The notes under the pieces: generated by a model
Told to the model about the DNA's origin: nothing
Databases searched by the model: none
Seen by the model: only the letters and a program-made list of their open reading frames with translations
Shown here: positions 27,531 to 35,566 of the stretch, in pieces
Numbering within the stretch: position 1 is the first letter of the stretch
Layout of the letters: every line of letters starts with the position of its first letter
Program-made: the position numbers and the translations under genes
Assembly (NCBI RefSeq): GCF_030345795.1
Contig: NZ_JAUALB010000016.1
Coordinates: 1-40,334 of the forward strand
Direction of reading: 5' to 3'
From: Micromonospora sp. WMMA1363
GTDB taxonomy: Bacteria > Actinomycetota > Actinomycetes > Mycobacteriales > Micromonosporaceae
DNA length: 40,334 bases

Positions 27531-28343
27531 TCACTCCCGGTAGGGGTCCCGTGGAGCACGGGTTCGCCGCGGATCTTCGTGGGGGCCGCTCTGCCGATGA
27601 GCTGCTCGGTCGGAGTTCCGATCCCGCCAGCCAGTCGCCACGCCGCCGGACGCCATCAGAGCCGCATAGGAACGCTCTAGCTCCTCTCTTATGAGATGAG
27701 CCAGGAAATGAGATCGCTCCAAATTCCGACGGAGGTGTTCGGATCGATAGGCTTGCTCAGGACCTTCACGCAGTGGATATGTTTGTGCTGGTGCGGGTTC
27801 CCTACGGAGATGCTCCTGATCAGGGGTGGGGGCGGATGGTCCGGTACCGTAGGTGTAATCGGTTCGGTCGCTTGGTGCGGGTTCCCTACGGAGATGCTCC
27901 TGATCAGGGGTGGGGGCGGATGGTCCGGTACCGTAGGTGTAATCGGTTCGGTCGCTTGGTGCGGGTTCCCTACGGAGATGCTCCTGATCAGGGGTGGGGG
28001 CGGATGGTCCGGTACCGTAGGTGTAATCGGTTCGGTCGCTTGGTGCGGGTTCCCTACGGAGATGCTCCTGATCAGGGGTGGGGGCGGATGGTCCGGTACC
28101 GTAGGTGTAATCGGTTCGGTCGCTTGGTGCGGGTTCCCTACGGAGATGCTCCTGATCAGGGGTGGGGGCGGATGGTCCGGTACCGTAGGTGTAATCGGTT
28201 CGGTCGCTTGGTGCGGGTTCCCTACGGAGATGCTGCTGATCAGGGGTGGGGGCGGATGGTCCGGTACCGTAGGTGTAATCCGTTCGGTCGCTTGGTGCGG
28301 GTTCCCTACGGAGATGCTGCTCCTGAGACGCGGAGCTAACCAT
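27531..28343 (-). CDS. repeat protein with six 28-residue units
   Basis: 270 residues from ATG 28343, preceded by GAGAGGAAAGAG. After a 9-residue start come six copies of a 28-residue unit (HLRREPAPSDRTDYTYG followed by TGPSAPTPDQ and Q or E) and a seventh partial unit, then a non-repetitive tail with SEHLRRNLERSHFLAHLIRE. The units are Pro-, Arg-, Asp- and Tyr-rich and likely unstructured. There is no signal peptide or membrane segment. The gene follows, same strand, 70 bp after the small tail-anchored protein at 28414-28713, which also carries short repeats; they may form an operon. The unit has no stop in the other frames, so long plus-strand frames also exist, but these lack a good ribosome site. 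No family recognised. Confidence 0.55.
   Translation of the reverse strand: MVSSASQEQHLRREPAPSDRTDYTYGTGPSAPTPDQQHLRREPAPSDRTDYTYGTGPSAPTPDQEHLRREPAPSDRTDYTYGTGPSAPTPDQEHLRREPAPSDRTDYTYGTGPSAPTPDQEHLRREPAPSDRTDYTYGTGPSAPTPDQEHLRREPAPSDRTDYTYGTGPSAPTPDQEHLRREPAPAQTYPLREGPEQAYRSEHLRRNLERSHFLAHLIREELERSYAALMASGGVATGWRDRNSDRAAHRQSGPHEDPRRTRAPRDPYRE
27791..28318. repeat. six tandem 84-bp repeats plus a partial seventh
   Basis: Units start at 27791, 27875, 27959, 28043, 28127 and 28211, with a partial unit at 28295. Units 1-5 are identical; unit 6 differs at two positions (GATGCTG for GATGCTC; AATCCG for AATCGG). No spacers, so not CRISPR. The length is a multiple of three, keeping the coding frame when copy number changes. 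Confidence 0.95.
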
Positions 28344-28413
28344 ATCTCTTTCCTCTCTCTACTCTAGCCCATTGTGCAATTAGCGGCGAGGCGCATTGGC
28401 TTTCAATTCCATC

Positions 28414-28713
28414 CTACAGCTGCCAAACGCGCACATGTAAAAAACCCACATATCCCAAACACGCAATAATAACTACGGTCAGTATCACCAATGCCAGTAT
28501 CTGGATAGCGCCAAGTCTGGGCCATCGATACCAATTGGACTCTAGTCTGCACCTCGAGGGGCAGGTTCTGTCTGCTTCGTACCTCGAGGGATAGGCTCTG
28601 TCTGCTTCGTACCTCGGCGGATTCTCCCTGTCCGACTCGTACCTCGGCGGATTCTCCCTGTCCGACTCATATCGGGAGGCAAGAGGCCTCTCCGGTTCCG
28701 GATCGTATGCCAT
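28414..28713 (-). CDS. small tail-anchored protein with 10-residue repeats
   Basis: 99 residues from ATG 28713, with AGAGGGA six bases upstream. Residues 14-53 form four 10-residue units: RYESDRENPP twice, then RYEADRAYPS and RYEADRTCPS. Residues 68-92 (AIQILALVILTVVIIACLGY...) are a single membrane helix, leaving only a short tail, so the repeats probably face the cytoplasm with a C-terminal anchor. It is first in a likely two-gene unit with the repeat protein at 27531-28343. Both proteins are Arg/Asp/Tyr/Pro-rich. Function unknown. Confidence 0.6.
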   Translation of the reverse strand: MAYDPEPERPLASRYESDRENPPRYESDRENPPRYEADRAYPSRYEADRTCPSRCRLESNWYRWPRLGAIQILALVILTVVIIACLGYVGFLHVRVWQL

Positions 28714-28729
28714 AATATTCCCTCTAGTG

Positions 28730-29090
28730 CCCCAAGATTACCTGGATTCCGTCTGGATACGCTCCTCGGCCAGCTTTCCATCCATATTGCTACTCGATCG
28801 AGCCTGCAGGTGGGCCGCTCAGTGTGATCTGTGAGGATTGCGCGTCGCGCAGGTTCCTCGGGACCTACGAGCCTCTGATTCACAACTTTGGGACTGACCG
28901 AGATCGGCGAATTGCCGGGCATTGCTCTCTTCACTTGCCTTCCAGAGGTGCTCCGCGCCCACTTTGGCAACCTTGGCCTGGGTTGCAACCCCGAAATGAG
29001 ATCGGTAAGCTTCTTCGCGATATCGAACGCGCCTTTATAGAGCGTCGGCCTCCTCCATCCAAATACTCCACATTCTGCCACCACTAAACC
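28730..29090 (-). pseudogene. unrecognised gene broken by indels
   Basis: Three minus-strand frames each carry a protein-like piece: WMEEADAL, then YKGAFDIAKKLTDLISGLQ one frame over, then KVAKVGAEHLWKASEESNAR and QFADLGQ, and finally MDGKLAEERIQTESR ending just before the start of the tail-anchored gene. Joined, they would give one helical protein co-directional with the two repeat genes. No family recognised. One or two base indels, real or from sequencing, would explain the split. Confidence 0.35.
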
Positions 29091-29195
29091 TCTATCGGCT
29101 CCCTGATTGGAGCAAAGCTTTAGCTACGCATGGCGAAGCCTTCGGAACGTCAAACAGAGATGCCCGCTGACCCCAGCGAAGCAGTGTGCCCGCTT

Positions 29196-29225
29196 GCCTT
29201 CTGTCGTACTGGTGCGACAGAAGGC
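29196..29225. terminator. strong hairpin, possible terminator
   Basis: Arms GCCTTCTGTCG and CGACAGAAGGC pair perfectly over 11 bp around an 8-base loop; GGCCTTCTTT follows on the plus strand. It may end transcription on the plus strand or serve as a bidirectional signal ahead of the repeat genes. Bases 29091-29358 hold no recognised gene. Confidence 0.45.
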
Positions 29226-29358
29226 GGCCTTCTTTGCCCCGAAAAGAAGGCTATCAGAAGAACGTGCAGCGCTTGAGCCGATTCGCAACTTACTCAGGCC
29301 ATATGGCCGTAGCAAGTACTACAACTGTATTCCTTCTGCGGACGGTTAACCTCGCGCC

Positions 29359-29598
29359 TTGATGAACTCGTTGTGGTGGCGGGTCGAGCACGTGAAAGTG
29401 CCCGTCCGCGGTGTCGACCACCTTCTGACGATCGTCCGCAACCGGCTCAAGCGCATCCAGTACCGCCCCGACCTGCTCGACGGCTTTCTGATCCACGCCG
29501 GCCTTACCCTCGAACCCCGACTCAACCTGACCATTCAGGATCTTTACCCCGTCCGTCACCGGCGCACCCCGATGACGGACGGGAGCGGAAGCAGGGGC
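29359..29598 (+). pseudogene. unrecognised coding fragment
   Basis: The plus-strand frame (VEHVKVPVRGVDHLLTIVRN, RLKRIQYRPDLLDGFLIHAG) has strongly GC-biased third positions, so this strand and frame are probably coding. The sequence is not recognised and the start is internal to a junction at about 29350. It may be a scrap of a mobile element. After ~29570 composition changes. Confidence 0.3.
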
Positions 29599-29599
29599 G

Positions 29600-30212
29600 C
29601 CCGCCTTCCCGAGGCTGACCGGCCCCCCATCGGTCCCAGAGAGGTGCGCATTCGAACCCGACTTGGCTCATTTAGAGCTCCTAACTCTTTGAGCGTTGGA
29701 GTCGGTGCCAGAAGATGATGGCGTCGGGAAATCTTGTCGACCAGGGGCATGGGCTGGGTGGCGTCGTGGCGGTTGCCGCCGGTTAGGCCTGCTATTCGTC
29801 CGATCCTCTGGATCGTTCGCGGTAGATAGCACATCGGACGTTGTGGGCCAATCGGTTGTGAGGAACTTCGTCTTCCCCATCGTCTCTGAGTCGAGAGTCA
29901 TCATAGGCCCCGGCAGATGGATACCGCGAGTGGGAGACCTCAGTTAACGCCGCGAACCTATCCACCGGGGCCGTGATGTGCAGTCCAGAAGACCTGCCAT
30001 GGTGCACCTTCTTCGCCGGCCTCTGAACGCCAGGACTGGAGACTTACTGCCGATCTAGGCCGACGAAGACTGGTTCCACACTACTCAACTCGACCTACCC
30101 CAAATAGCCGAACAGGAAACTCGGCCGAATAATACAACTGTAGTGCTAATACGATCGTACCTGGAGGGCATTTGATTCACGTACTTTTGATACGGGAGCG
30201 CCAAGCTAGCAG
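29600..30212. other. mostly unrecognised stretch
   Basis: Apart from the IS5 scrap at 29715-29804, no gene is evident. A minus-strand frame from ATG 29904 (MMTLDSETMGKTKFLTTDWP) looks protein-like for about 38 residues and then runs into the IS5 scrap; it may be a truncated gene start. Confidence 0.3.
29715..29804 (-). pseudogene. IS5-type transposase scrap
   Basis: The minus strand reads IAGLTGGNRHDATQPMPLVD, matching the GGNRxDxTQ-LxLLD motif around the second catalytic region of IS5-type transposases. Only about 30 codons remain. Confidence 0.5.
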
Positions 30213-30386
30213 CCTGATCTTGGTTGTTGAGGTGGTCAGTGGTTGGCCGGGGTGAGCCGGCCCTCGAAGGCGATCTGGGAGGCTTTCCAGCGCATGGTCC
30301 AGCACCGGTGGGTCGAGGCTCATCAGCGCTATGTAGACGCACGCGCTCGTTCCGGGCCGCTGCCGGTCAAGGAACGGATGATCCCA
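30213..30386 (-). pseudogene. IS256-family 3'-end scrap
   Basis: The minus strand encodes CVYIALMSLDPP and RLRGPAHPGQ-like remains of the end seen in copy 2, and 30213-30240 matches the terminal GACCACCTCAACAACCAAG. Relative to copies 1 and 2 it has several internal deletions and substitutions, so it is an older copy. It abuts the ISAs1 end at 30387. Confidence 0.7.
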
Positions 30387-31787
30387 AGGGCTGTTGCGTA
30401 GTCGATCAAAGGGCGGTTGAACTGGGGTTTCGCAGGGGGTTCGGCGAGGTCCGGGGTCCATGTGGGACGGGTACGGCCCGTTGGTGATCATGGTGTTTGC
30501 GAAGACAACCGTGATCGAGAACAGGACCGTACCCGCTGATGTCATCATCACTGACCGAGATCGTGCTGCCGCACCGACCCCCCAGCCTGCCGTCACCGGT
30601 TGTGGTCACCGGTAGCGACCGTGACAGTGACCGCCGCAGCTTGTTCGTGGCGTTGGCGGTCATCAACGACCCGCGCGATCCGCGGGGCCGGCGGTATCCG
30701 CTGGTCAGTGTCCTGGCGGCGGCGGTGTGCGCGGTACTCGCCGGGGCGTGCACGTTCGCCGCGGTCGCGGACTGGATGCGCTTCCAGGACGAGTCGGTGT
30801 GGACCCGGCTCGGGTTCGACGGCCGGGTACCGGCCGCGACGACGGTGTGGCGGCTGCTGATCCGGCTCGACGCCGAGGTGTTGTCGCAGGTCCTCGCGTG
30901 TTGGTTGCGGGAGCGGGCCGGGCCGGTCGTGATCGGCGGGCGCCGGGGGCGACTCGTCATCGCCATCGACGGGAAGGTCGCCCGGGGTGCCCGCCTCGCC
31001 GACGGGCGGCAGGTGCATCTGCTCTCGGCCTACGACACCAGCACCGGGATCGTGCTCGCCCAGGTTCAGATCACGGCGAAGTCGAACGAAATCCCGGCGT
31101 TCACCCCACTACTACGCCTGGTTGCGGCCGTGCTGGGATCCCTGAAGGACGTCCTGGTCGTCGCCGACGCGCTGCACGCCCAGACCGGGCACGCCGATCT
31201 GCTCGCCTCCGCCGACGCTCATCTGATGGTCCCGATCAAGGCCAACCAACCCAAGCTGTTCGCCCAGCTCAAGGCCCTGCCCTGGGCGCAGGTCCCGGTC
31301 GGGGCACAGACCCGCGAGACCGGTCACGGCCGCAAAGAGACCCGCACCGTCAAGGCACTCACCGTCAAGACCCCCGGCGGGCTGGGCTTTCCCAACGCCG
31401 AACAGGCCGTCCGGATCACCCGGACCCGCACGATCAAGGGCAAGACCACTCGCGAAACGGAGTACCTGACTATCTCGCTGCCCGCCGACCAGGCCCAACC
31501 CGCCGACCTCGGCACCTGGGCGCGCTCTGAATGGCATATCGAGAACCGCCTACATCACGTCCGAGACGTCACGCTACGTGAAGACGCCCACCAGGCCAGG
31601 ACCCACAACGGTCCTGCCGTGTTCGCCACCCTCCGTAACACCGCAATCGGATACCACCACACCGACGGCGCCACCAACATCGCCGAAGCAACTCGCCGGG
31701 CCAGTCACCGCCCACACGAGCTCATCGACGCCGTGACTACCGGAAAACCGACCGTGACCAGCAGCAACACGACAATGCAATAGCCCT
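30387..31787 (+). mobile_element. ISAs1-family insertion sequence, intact
   Basis: 1401 bp; ends AGGGCTGTTGCGTAGTCG and the inverse AGGGCTATTGCATTGTCG. Flanks are IS256 scrap on the left and ISKra4 scrap on the right, with no matching duplication, so this copy also sits at a rearranged junction. Confidence 0.88.
30539..31783 (+). CDS. ISAs1-family transposase
   Basis: 414 residues, intact, from ATG 30539. The N-terminal domain (VINDPRDPRGRRYPLVSVLA) is followed by the DDE core: VIAIDGKVARGARLADG (first Asp), VLVVADALHAQTGHADLL (second Asp), EWHIENRLHHVRDVTLREDA (Glu). It is the uninterrupted reference for the copy at 12571-15507, whose reading frame matches when IS1380-B is removed. An antisense frame is not credible. 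Confidence 0.93.
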   Translation: MSSSLTEIVLPHRPPSLPSPVVVTGSDRDSDRRSLFVALAVINDPRDPRGRRYPLVSVLAAAVCAVLAGACTFAAVADWMRFQDESVWTRLGFDGRVPAATTVWRLLIRLDAEVLSQVLACWLRERAGPVVIGGRRGRLVIAIDGKVARGARLADGRQVHLLSAYDTSTGIVLAQVQITAKSNEIPAFTPLLRLVAAVLGSLKDVLVVADALHAQTGHADLLASADAHLMVPIKANQPKLFAQLKALPWAQVPVGAQTRETGHGRKETRTVKALTVKTPGGLGFPNAEQAVRITRTRTIKGKTTRETEYLTISLPADQAQPADLGTWARSEWHIENRLHHVRDVTLREDAHQARTHNGPAVFATLRNTAIGYHHTDGATNIAEATRRASHRPHELIDAVTTGKPTVTSSNTTMQ

Positions 31788-32177
31788 GCGCTCGGCCCAC
31801 CCCCGCAGATGGCTATCGGCGTCGGTCACCTCGTCGAGCCGTTCCTCCCGACTGGCACGAAGATCCAGACTGTCCTGCAACAACTGACACAGCAACCGCA
31901 TGCCATCGGTATGCAGCCGCTCCTCCAGTTCGGCGTGAGTCATCCCCGCCGCATGCTCACCGGACAGGAAGTCCACCATCGCGCCGAACCGCACGGATGA
32001 GCCGGCGAAAGCATCGTCCGCCGTCTCGGATGCGTACTCTTGCACCGGGCTCCCTCTTTGCTGATGTTCGTGTCTCGCAACCGACGAACATAGCGGGAGG
32101 ATCCCTTTCACCATCACAACCAGTAACACATCCCCAGGCCACACAGCGTGTCGCCGCACCTCACCAGAGCCGCACCC
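31788..32177 (-). pseudogene. ISKra4-family scrap (5' part of transposase)
   Basis: Matches the right end of the intact ISKra4 element (about 17973-18361). From GTG 32045 it encodes ASETADDAFAGSSVRFGAMV, HAELEERLHTDG and the following helices up to about residue 86, then is cut by the ISAs1 end. The outer IS end GCCGCACCC is complete at 32177. Confidence 0.85.
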
Positions 32178-32339
32178 GGAGGAAAAGGACTCACGGTAGA
32201 CGGCCCCGCCGACACCACGTCAGAGGGATCCACACCAGTCGAGCGGGCGAGCGAGGCCGACGTTGGGTTCCGCGTCGCGCCGGGCAACCCGGCGACCTCT
32301 TTCGCCAGCGACTCAGCCGACTCCGCAGGCCGGGGCTGA
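32178..32339 (+). pseudogene. unrecognised C-terminal coding fragment
   Basis: A plus-strand frame reads VDGPADTTSEGSTPVERASE, then ADVGFRVAPGNPATSFASDS to a TGA at 32337-32339. It starts at the ISKra4 end and looks like the low-complexity tail of an interrupted gene, converging on the M15 peptidase gene and overlapping its 3' end by about 27 bp. Could equally be non-coding. Confidence 0.3.
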
Positions 32340-33089
32340 CCAGTCGGTCGTGTTAGGCCTGTTGTCGCTGTTGTTCTCCCGGCGGGAGTCCACGTGGACA
32401 TGGTCGTTGTGGTTTGGGTATCCCGGCCCGAGGATGCCGCTGAAGCCGTGGTTACGGGCTTCTCGGGCCACCTCGCACAGTGACGAGGTACGCGATTGCA
32501 GGTCGGCCGCCTTGCCGTAGAGGTGCTGGCTGTTCGACACACCGCCGACCTGCCGGTTGCAGGCGATGTCGCGAAAGCCACTGGTCACGTAGAGCGGCTT
32601 GTCACCAAGGCTGCGCCGCAGCGCCTCCAGCTTCCACATCGTACGTACTGCGGCTTCCCGGGTGGCGCTCGCGGACAGCGGCCCACCGCTCCACCCGCCC
32701 TTGCCACACCCGTTGTCCAACTCGCTGTAGCTGAAGTGCTGCGGGGTGCAGTCATCGTCTTGCAGGCTATAGATCTTGGCGAACGTCTGCGGACCGGCGA
32801 TGCCGTCAACCCGCAGGCCGTACGCGGACTGGAAGCGCCGGACCGCGGCGGCCGTCTCGGGGCCATAGATGCCATCGATATGGACGATGTTTCGGTAGGC
32901 GGCCCAACCCGCCACCCGGATCTGCAACTGCCGGACGTCGTTGCCGGAGCGTCCCTGCTTAAGGGTTCTTGTCCAGGTGTAGCAGCCGTCGGCGTGGGCC
33001 GCCGGCGCGGCGACCACCGTGGCGACCGCCGTGCCGGGCAATGCCAGCACGAACGCGACGACCATCCGTTTCAGAGCATAGAAATACAT
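32313..33089 (-). CDS. secreted M15 peptidase with peptidoglycan-binding domain
   Basis: 258 residues from ATG 33089, with GAAGGA upstream. A Sec signal peptide spans residues 1-33 (FVLALPGTAVATVV core, AHA before the mature DG). A PG_binding_1 domain follows (about 45-108, VRQLQIRVAGWAAY...DGIAGPQT). The C-terminal M15A-type zinc peptidase shows VTSGFRD (168-174), SQHLYGKAAD with Zn ligands His189 and Asp196, and NDHVHVD with His232. Family members cut D-Ala-D-Ala bonds or peptide cross-links of peptidoglycan, outside the cell. Cys35, Cys114, Cys128, Cys177 and others may form disulfides. The gene looks intact and stands alone among IS debris. Confidence 0.93.
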   Translation of the reverse strand: MYFYALKRMVVAFVLALPGTAVATVVAAPAAHADGCYTWTRTLKQGRSGNDVRQLQIRVAGWAAYRNIVHIDGIYGPETAAAVRRFQSAYGLRVDGIAGPQTFAKIYSLQDDDCTPQHFSYSELDNGCGKGGWSGGPLSASATREAAVRTMWKLEALRRSLGDKPLYVTSGFRDIACNRQVGGVSNSQHLYGKAADLQSRTSSLCEVAREARNHGFSGILGPGYPNHNDHVHVDSRRENNSDNRPNTTDWSAPACGVG

Positions 33090-33233
33090 CGAAGTCCTTC
33101 GGTAGAGAGCGAATCAGGCGTATGCAGGTCATCAACCGAAGTGACCTGTGCACCTCACTTTCACGGCCGTCGGGAAGCTCATGAGAAAAAATTAGGATTT
33201 TTTTTCCACATTCACCCTACTGGGCGGCCGACA

Positions 33234-33268
33234 TGAATACGAATGTATTAGTAATACATTCGTATTCA
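33234..33268. repeat. perfect 35-bp palindrome (17+1+17)
   Basis: TGAATACGAATGTATTA, a central G, then TAATACATTCGTATTCA: every base pairs. It is AT-rich, lies about 145 bp upstream of the M15 start, and about 60 bp before the ISL3 end. It may be an operator, a recombination site or a hairpin. The T-run at 33198-33206 lies between it and the gene. Bases 33090-33329 have no gene. Confidence 0.9.
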
Positions 33269-33329
33269 CGAACGCGCAGCATATTCGCCACTTTCGCCTC
33301 TAGGTTTAGTTGCGAGAATCCCGGATAAA

Positions 33330-34595
33330 GGCTCTACGAAATTAGCGGGGGTTGAGGTGTCCTCGGGTTTGTCGGGTGGTGGCTGTCGGTTCTCAGCTGA
33401 AGTGGCGAGCGGGCGGCGCGATGGCGAACCGGGTGGCGAACACCGGCCGGTGTCTCAGCGAAAGTGGCGGAGACCCTGCTCCGGCGGCCCGCCGGACGCT
33501 CGCGGCACGGAAATCCGCCAGATCAGATGAGAAGCCGGCCCGACTCGTCGACGGGCTCGCATGTGGCGAAGGGCAGGTCAGCGCGATGACGGACCGACAG
33601 ATTGAACGAGAAGCGACAGTGGCGCAGCGGGTGCGTAGTCGCTGGTTGACGGGGTTGCGGAAGCCGTAGGCGTCGCGGGCGACGGTTTTGATCACTCGGT
33701 TGGTGCCTTCGGAGCCAGCGTTGGTGATGCCGGTGTGGAGGAAGGCGAGGATCTGGGGCCACCAGGTCTGCACGGTGGTTGCCAGGCGGGCGAGTTCGGG
33801 CAGATCGGCGTGGGCGCAGCGGCGGTAGAAGCGGTAGAGCAGCTCGGCGACGCGTTCGCGATTGGGGTTGACGGGCCAGCGCGAGCAGGTCGAGCAGGTC
33901 TTCCTTGGCGTTCCAGGCGGCCAGGATCGGCGCCCCGATGCGTGCCGGCAGCGCGGCCAGTTCGGCTTCGAGGTCGTCGACATGCTCGGCGCGCATACGG
34001 GCGGCCGATCGGGTCAGCCGGTTGCGCAGTTCCCACTCGCGGTTGCCTTTGCGTCCGCGTCGGCCGCGGACCTGCACGGTGACCCGGCGGCGGACCCCGG
34101 TGACGGTGGCGTTGGCCAACTGCACGAGGTGGAAGTGGTCGACGACGAGTTGGGCGTGCGGCAGGACCCGCTCGATGGCGGACTTGAAGATCGTGCACAT
34201 GTCGATCGCGACGTAGCGGACCTGATCACGCCACGTCGGCGGGCGTGCCAGGAGCCAGTCGGCCACGACCTGGGCGGTGCGGCCCTCGACCTGCCCGAGC
34301 AGTCCCCCTGCCCGCCCGACAGATCCACAAACCCGACGTGCCAGCGGTCGACCGTGCTCTGCCAGGCGCCGGTGGCCTCGTCGAGGACGAACTTCGGCCT
34401 GCCCCGGCGAATCTCATCGATGCCCAACACCTCGACAGGCTGCGGCTGGACGGGCAGCACGGCAGCGGCATGCGCGGCGAACGCGGCGGCGACGACCGGC
34501 CACGACAGGTCATGATCCCGGGCCGCCTGCACGACAGCGCGTCCATCGTCAGCGACCGCAGCGCCGGACGCCGCCCGCAACCGCGCGGTCAACCT
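33330..34595 (-). mobile_element. ISL3-family element, one end missing
   Basis: The left end GGCTCTACGAAATTAGCGGG matches ISL3-type termini (GGCTCT...AAATT). The right part is lost: homology stops near 34595 within the N-terminal third of the transposase, where a YdjM-type gene remnant begins. Confidence 0.7.
33393..34595 (-). pseudogene. ISL3-family transposase, frameshifted and truncated
   Basis: Three minus-strand frames carry successive parts: EVLGIDEIRRGRPKFVLDEA with the first Asp and HVGFVDLSGGQG; then (shift near 34302) VEGRTAQVVADWLLARPPTW, VRYVAIDMCTIFKSAI (second Asp) and VVDHFHLVQLANATVTGVRR; then (shift near 33870) PNRERVAELLYRFYRRC and ITNAGSEGTNRVIKTVARDA with the Glu. The N-terminal zinc-binding region is missing. 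The product is inactive as written. Confidence 0.8.
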
Positions 34596-34938
34596 CTTGC
34601 GAGCCGGTACAGCAGCGACACCAGCAGGCCGGCGGCGACCGCGAACAGCAGGGTGTGCGTGACCGCTCGGTGTCCGCCTCGGCCAGTGCAGCAGCGGCAG
34701 GAGGCCGTCCGCAGCGCTGCCGCGCCCGCCGCTGTGCCCCGGGCGATCAGCCGGGTTACCGGACCCAGCGACCGGGCGATGACCGACCCGGGGTGATCGA
34801 CGTCTGGCGGTAATGCACCGTGGTGACGGCTGCGCCGACCACCACGGTGCCCACCGCCGGTCGTGCTCCAAGCCCCGCTGCCAGCGCGCAGCCGCCCAGC
34901 CAGGCCACCGCCCCGGACAGCGCGTGAGAACGCTCCAT
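34595..34938 (-). pseudogene. YdjM-type membrane-bound hydrolase remnant
   Basis: ATG 34938 opens MERSHALSGAVAWLGGCALA and VGTVVVGAAVTT; after a one-base shift near 34815 the frame continues LPPDVDHPGSVIARSLGPVT, then GGHRAVTHTLLFAVAAGLLV. HxxSG and DHPGS...HRAVTHT are the metal-binding and membrane motifs of the DUF457/YdjM family of predicted metal-dependent hydrolases. ISL3 debris cuts the C-terminal half. A native gene broken by a mobile element and by an indel. Confidence 0.65.
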
Positions 34939-35148
34939 CAACTGGGTGATGCGCCGCAACCGCATGACGTGGAGGGCCATCCAGCGAGGCTGCGCACCCC
35001 GCAAGGGTGGCGGCCCATCGCCTTCGACGGGGTCGAACTGTTCAAGATCGCGAAGGTCCCCGTGACCCGACCGCTATCGCGGCAGGAAGATTCCGAATCC
35101 CTGGCAGCCCAGACCGGCAAGCCCGTCCCAACGGCATGACCTCGTGGA
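34939..35148. other. no recognised gene
   Basis: Bases between the YdjM remnant and intron domain V. A plus-strand frame (FDGVELFKIAKVPVTRPLSR) is open to 35139 and could be a coding scrap, but it is not recognised. Confidence 0.3.
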
Positions 35149-35214
35149 GAGCCCGGTGCGGTGAGAGTCGCACGCCGGGTTCGGCGGGCGGGTCCGGGAA
35201 ACGGACCGCGAGCA
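35149..35214 (+). ncRNA. group II intron domains V and VI
   Basis: GAGCCCGGTGCGGTGAGAG then TCGCACGCCGGGTTCGG folds as a domain V hairpin: arms AGCCCGG/CCGGGTT, an internal GAGAG-type loop, and the conserved GAGCC...GGTTC-like ends. It is followed by GGTCCGGGAAACGGACC, a domain VI-like stem-loop. The upstream intron and its protein are absent. The 3' exon is an IS5-type transposase gene. Confidence 0.75.
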
Positions 35215-35390
35215 ATCCAGGCACCGCGCCCGGACCCAACACCCTGGGCTGGATCATGCACCACCGCCGACTCGTCCGCGACTACGAAGCCCGACCCGAC
35301 AACTCCGCCAGCATGATCACCATCGCCATGATCGACAACCTCGCCAAGCGCCTCACCGCCGAAACTACCCCAACCTGGCGATACAGCTAA
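35215..35390 (+). pseudogene. IS5-type transposase, C-terminal fragment
   Basis: Directly downstream of intron domain VI the frame reads LGWIMHHRRLVRDYEARPDN, then ASMITIAMIDNLAKRLTAET to a stop at 35390. This is the C-terminus of a common actinobacterial IS5-type transposase. The intron remnant at 35149-35214 therefore sat inside an IS transposase gene. Confidence 0.7.
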
Positions 35391-35455
35391 ACCCATATAA
35401 CCGACGAAGTGCGTAAATCAGACGTCCTCTCAGCCGTGTTGTGGACGGGAAGGGA

Positions 35456-35491
35456 AAGGCCCCGGATGCCGTATTCGGTACCCGGGGCCTT
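35456..35491. terminator. terminator hairpin, DUF11 gene
   Basis: Arms AAGGCCCCGG and CCGGGGCCTT pair perfectly over 10 bp; on the minus strand TTTCCCTTCCC follows. It lies 75 bp beyond the end of the minus-strand DUF11 gene. Confidence 0.7.
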
Positions 35492-35566
35492 CTCGATCCC
35501 CGATCAGAAGTGACCGACGCCTTCGGGACGCCGGTGAACCGGTCCTTTCCGTCGGTGCGGGGTCTG

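Noticed and set aside
27791..28318. CRISPR array
   Set aside because: Direct repeats are contiguous 84-bp units without unique spacers, and there are no cas genes.
27696..28367. 223-codon plus-strand frame through the repeats
   Set aside because: A stop-free 84-bp unit leaves several frames open; this one lacks a good ribosome site and reads as a Gly/Trp/Cys-rich repeat.
32496..33236. 246-codon plus-strand frame
   Set aside because: Antisense to the M15 peptidase, whose domains and zinc ligands are clear.
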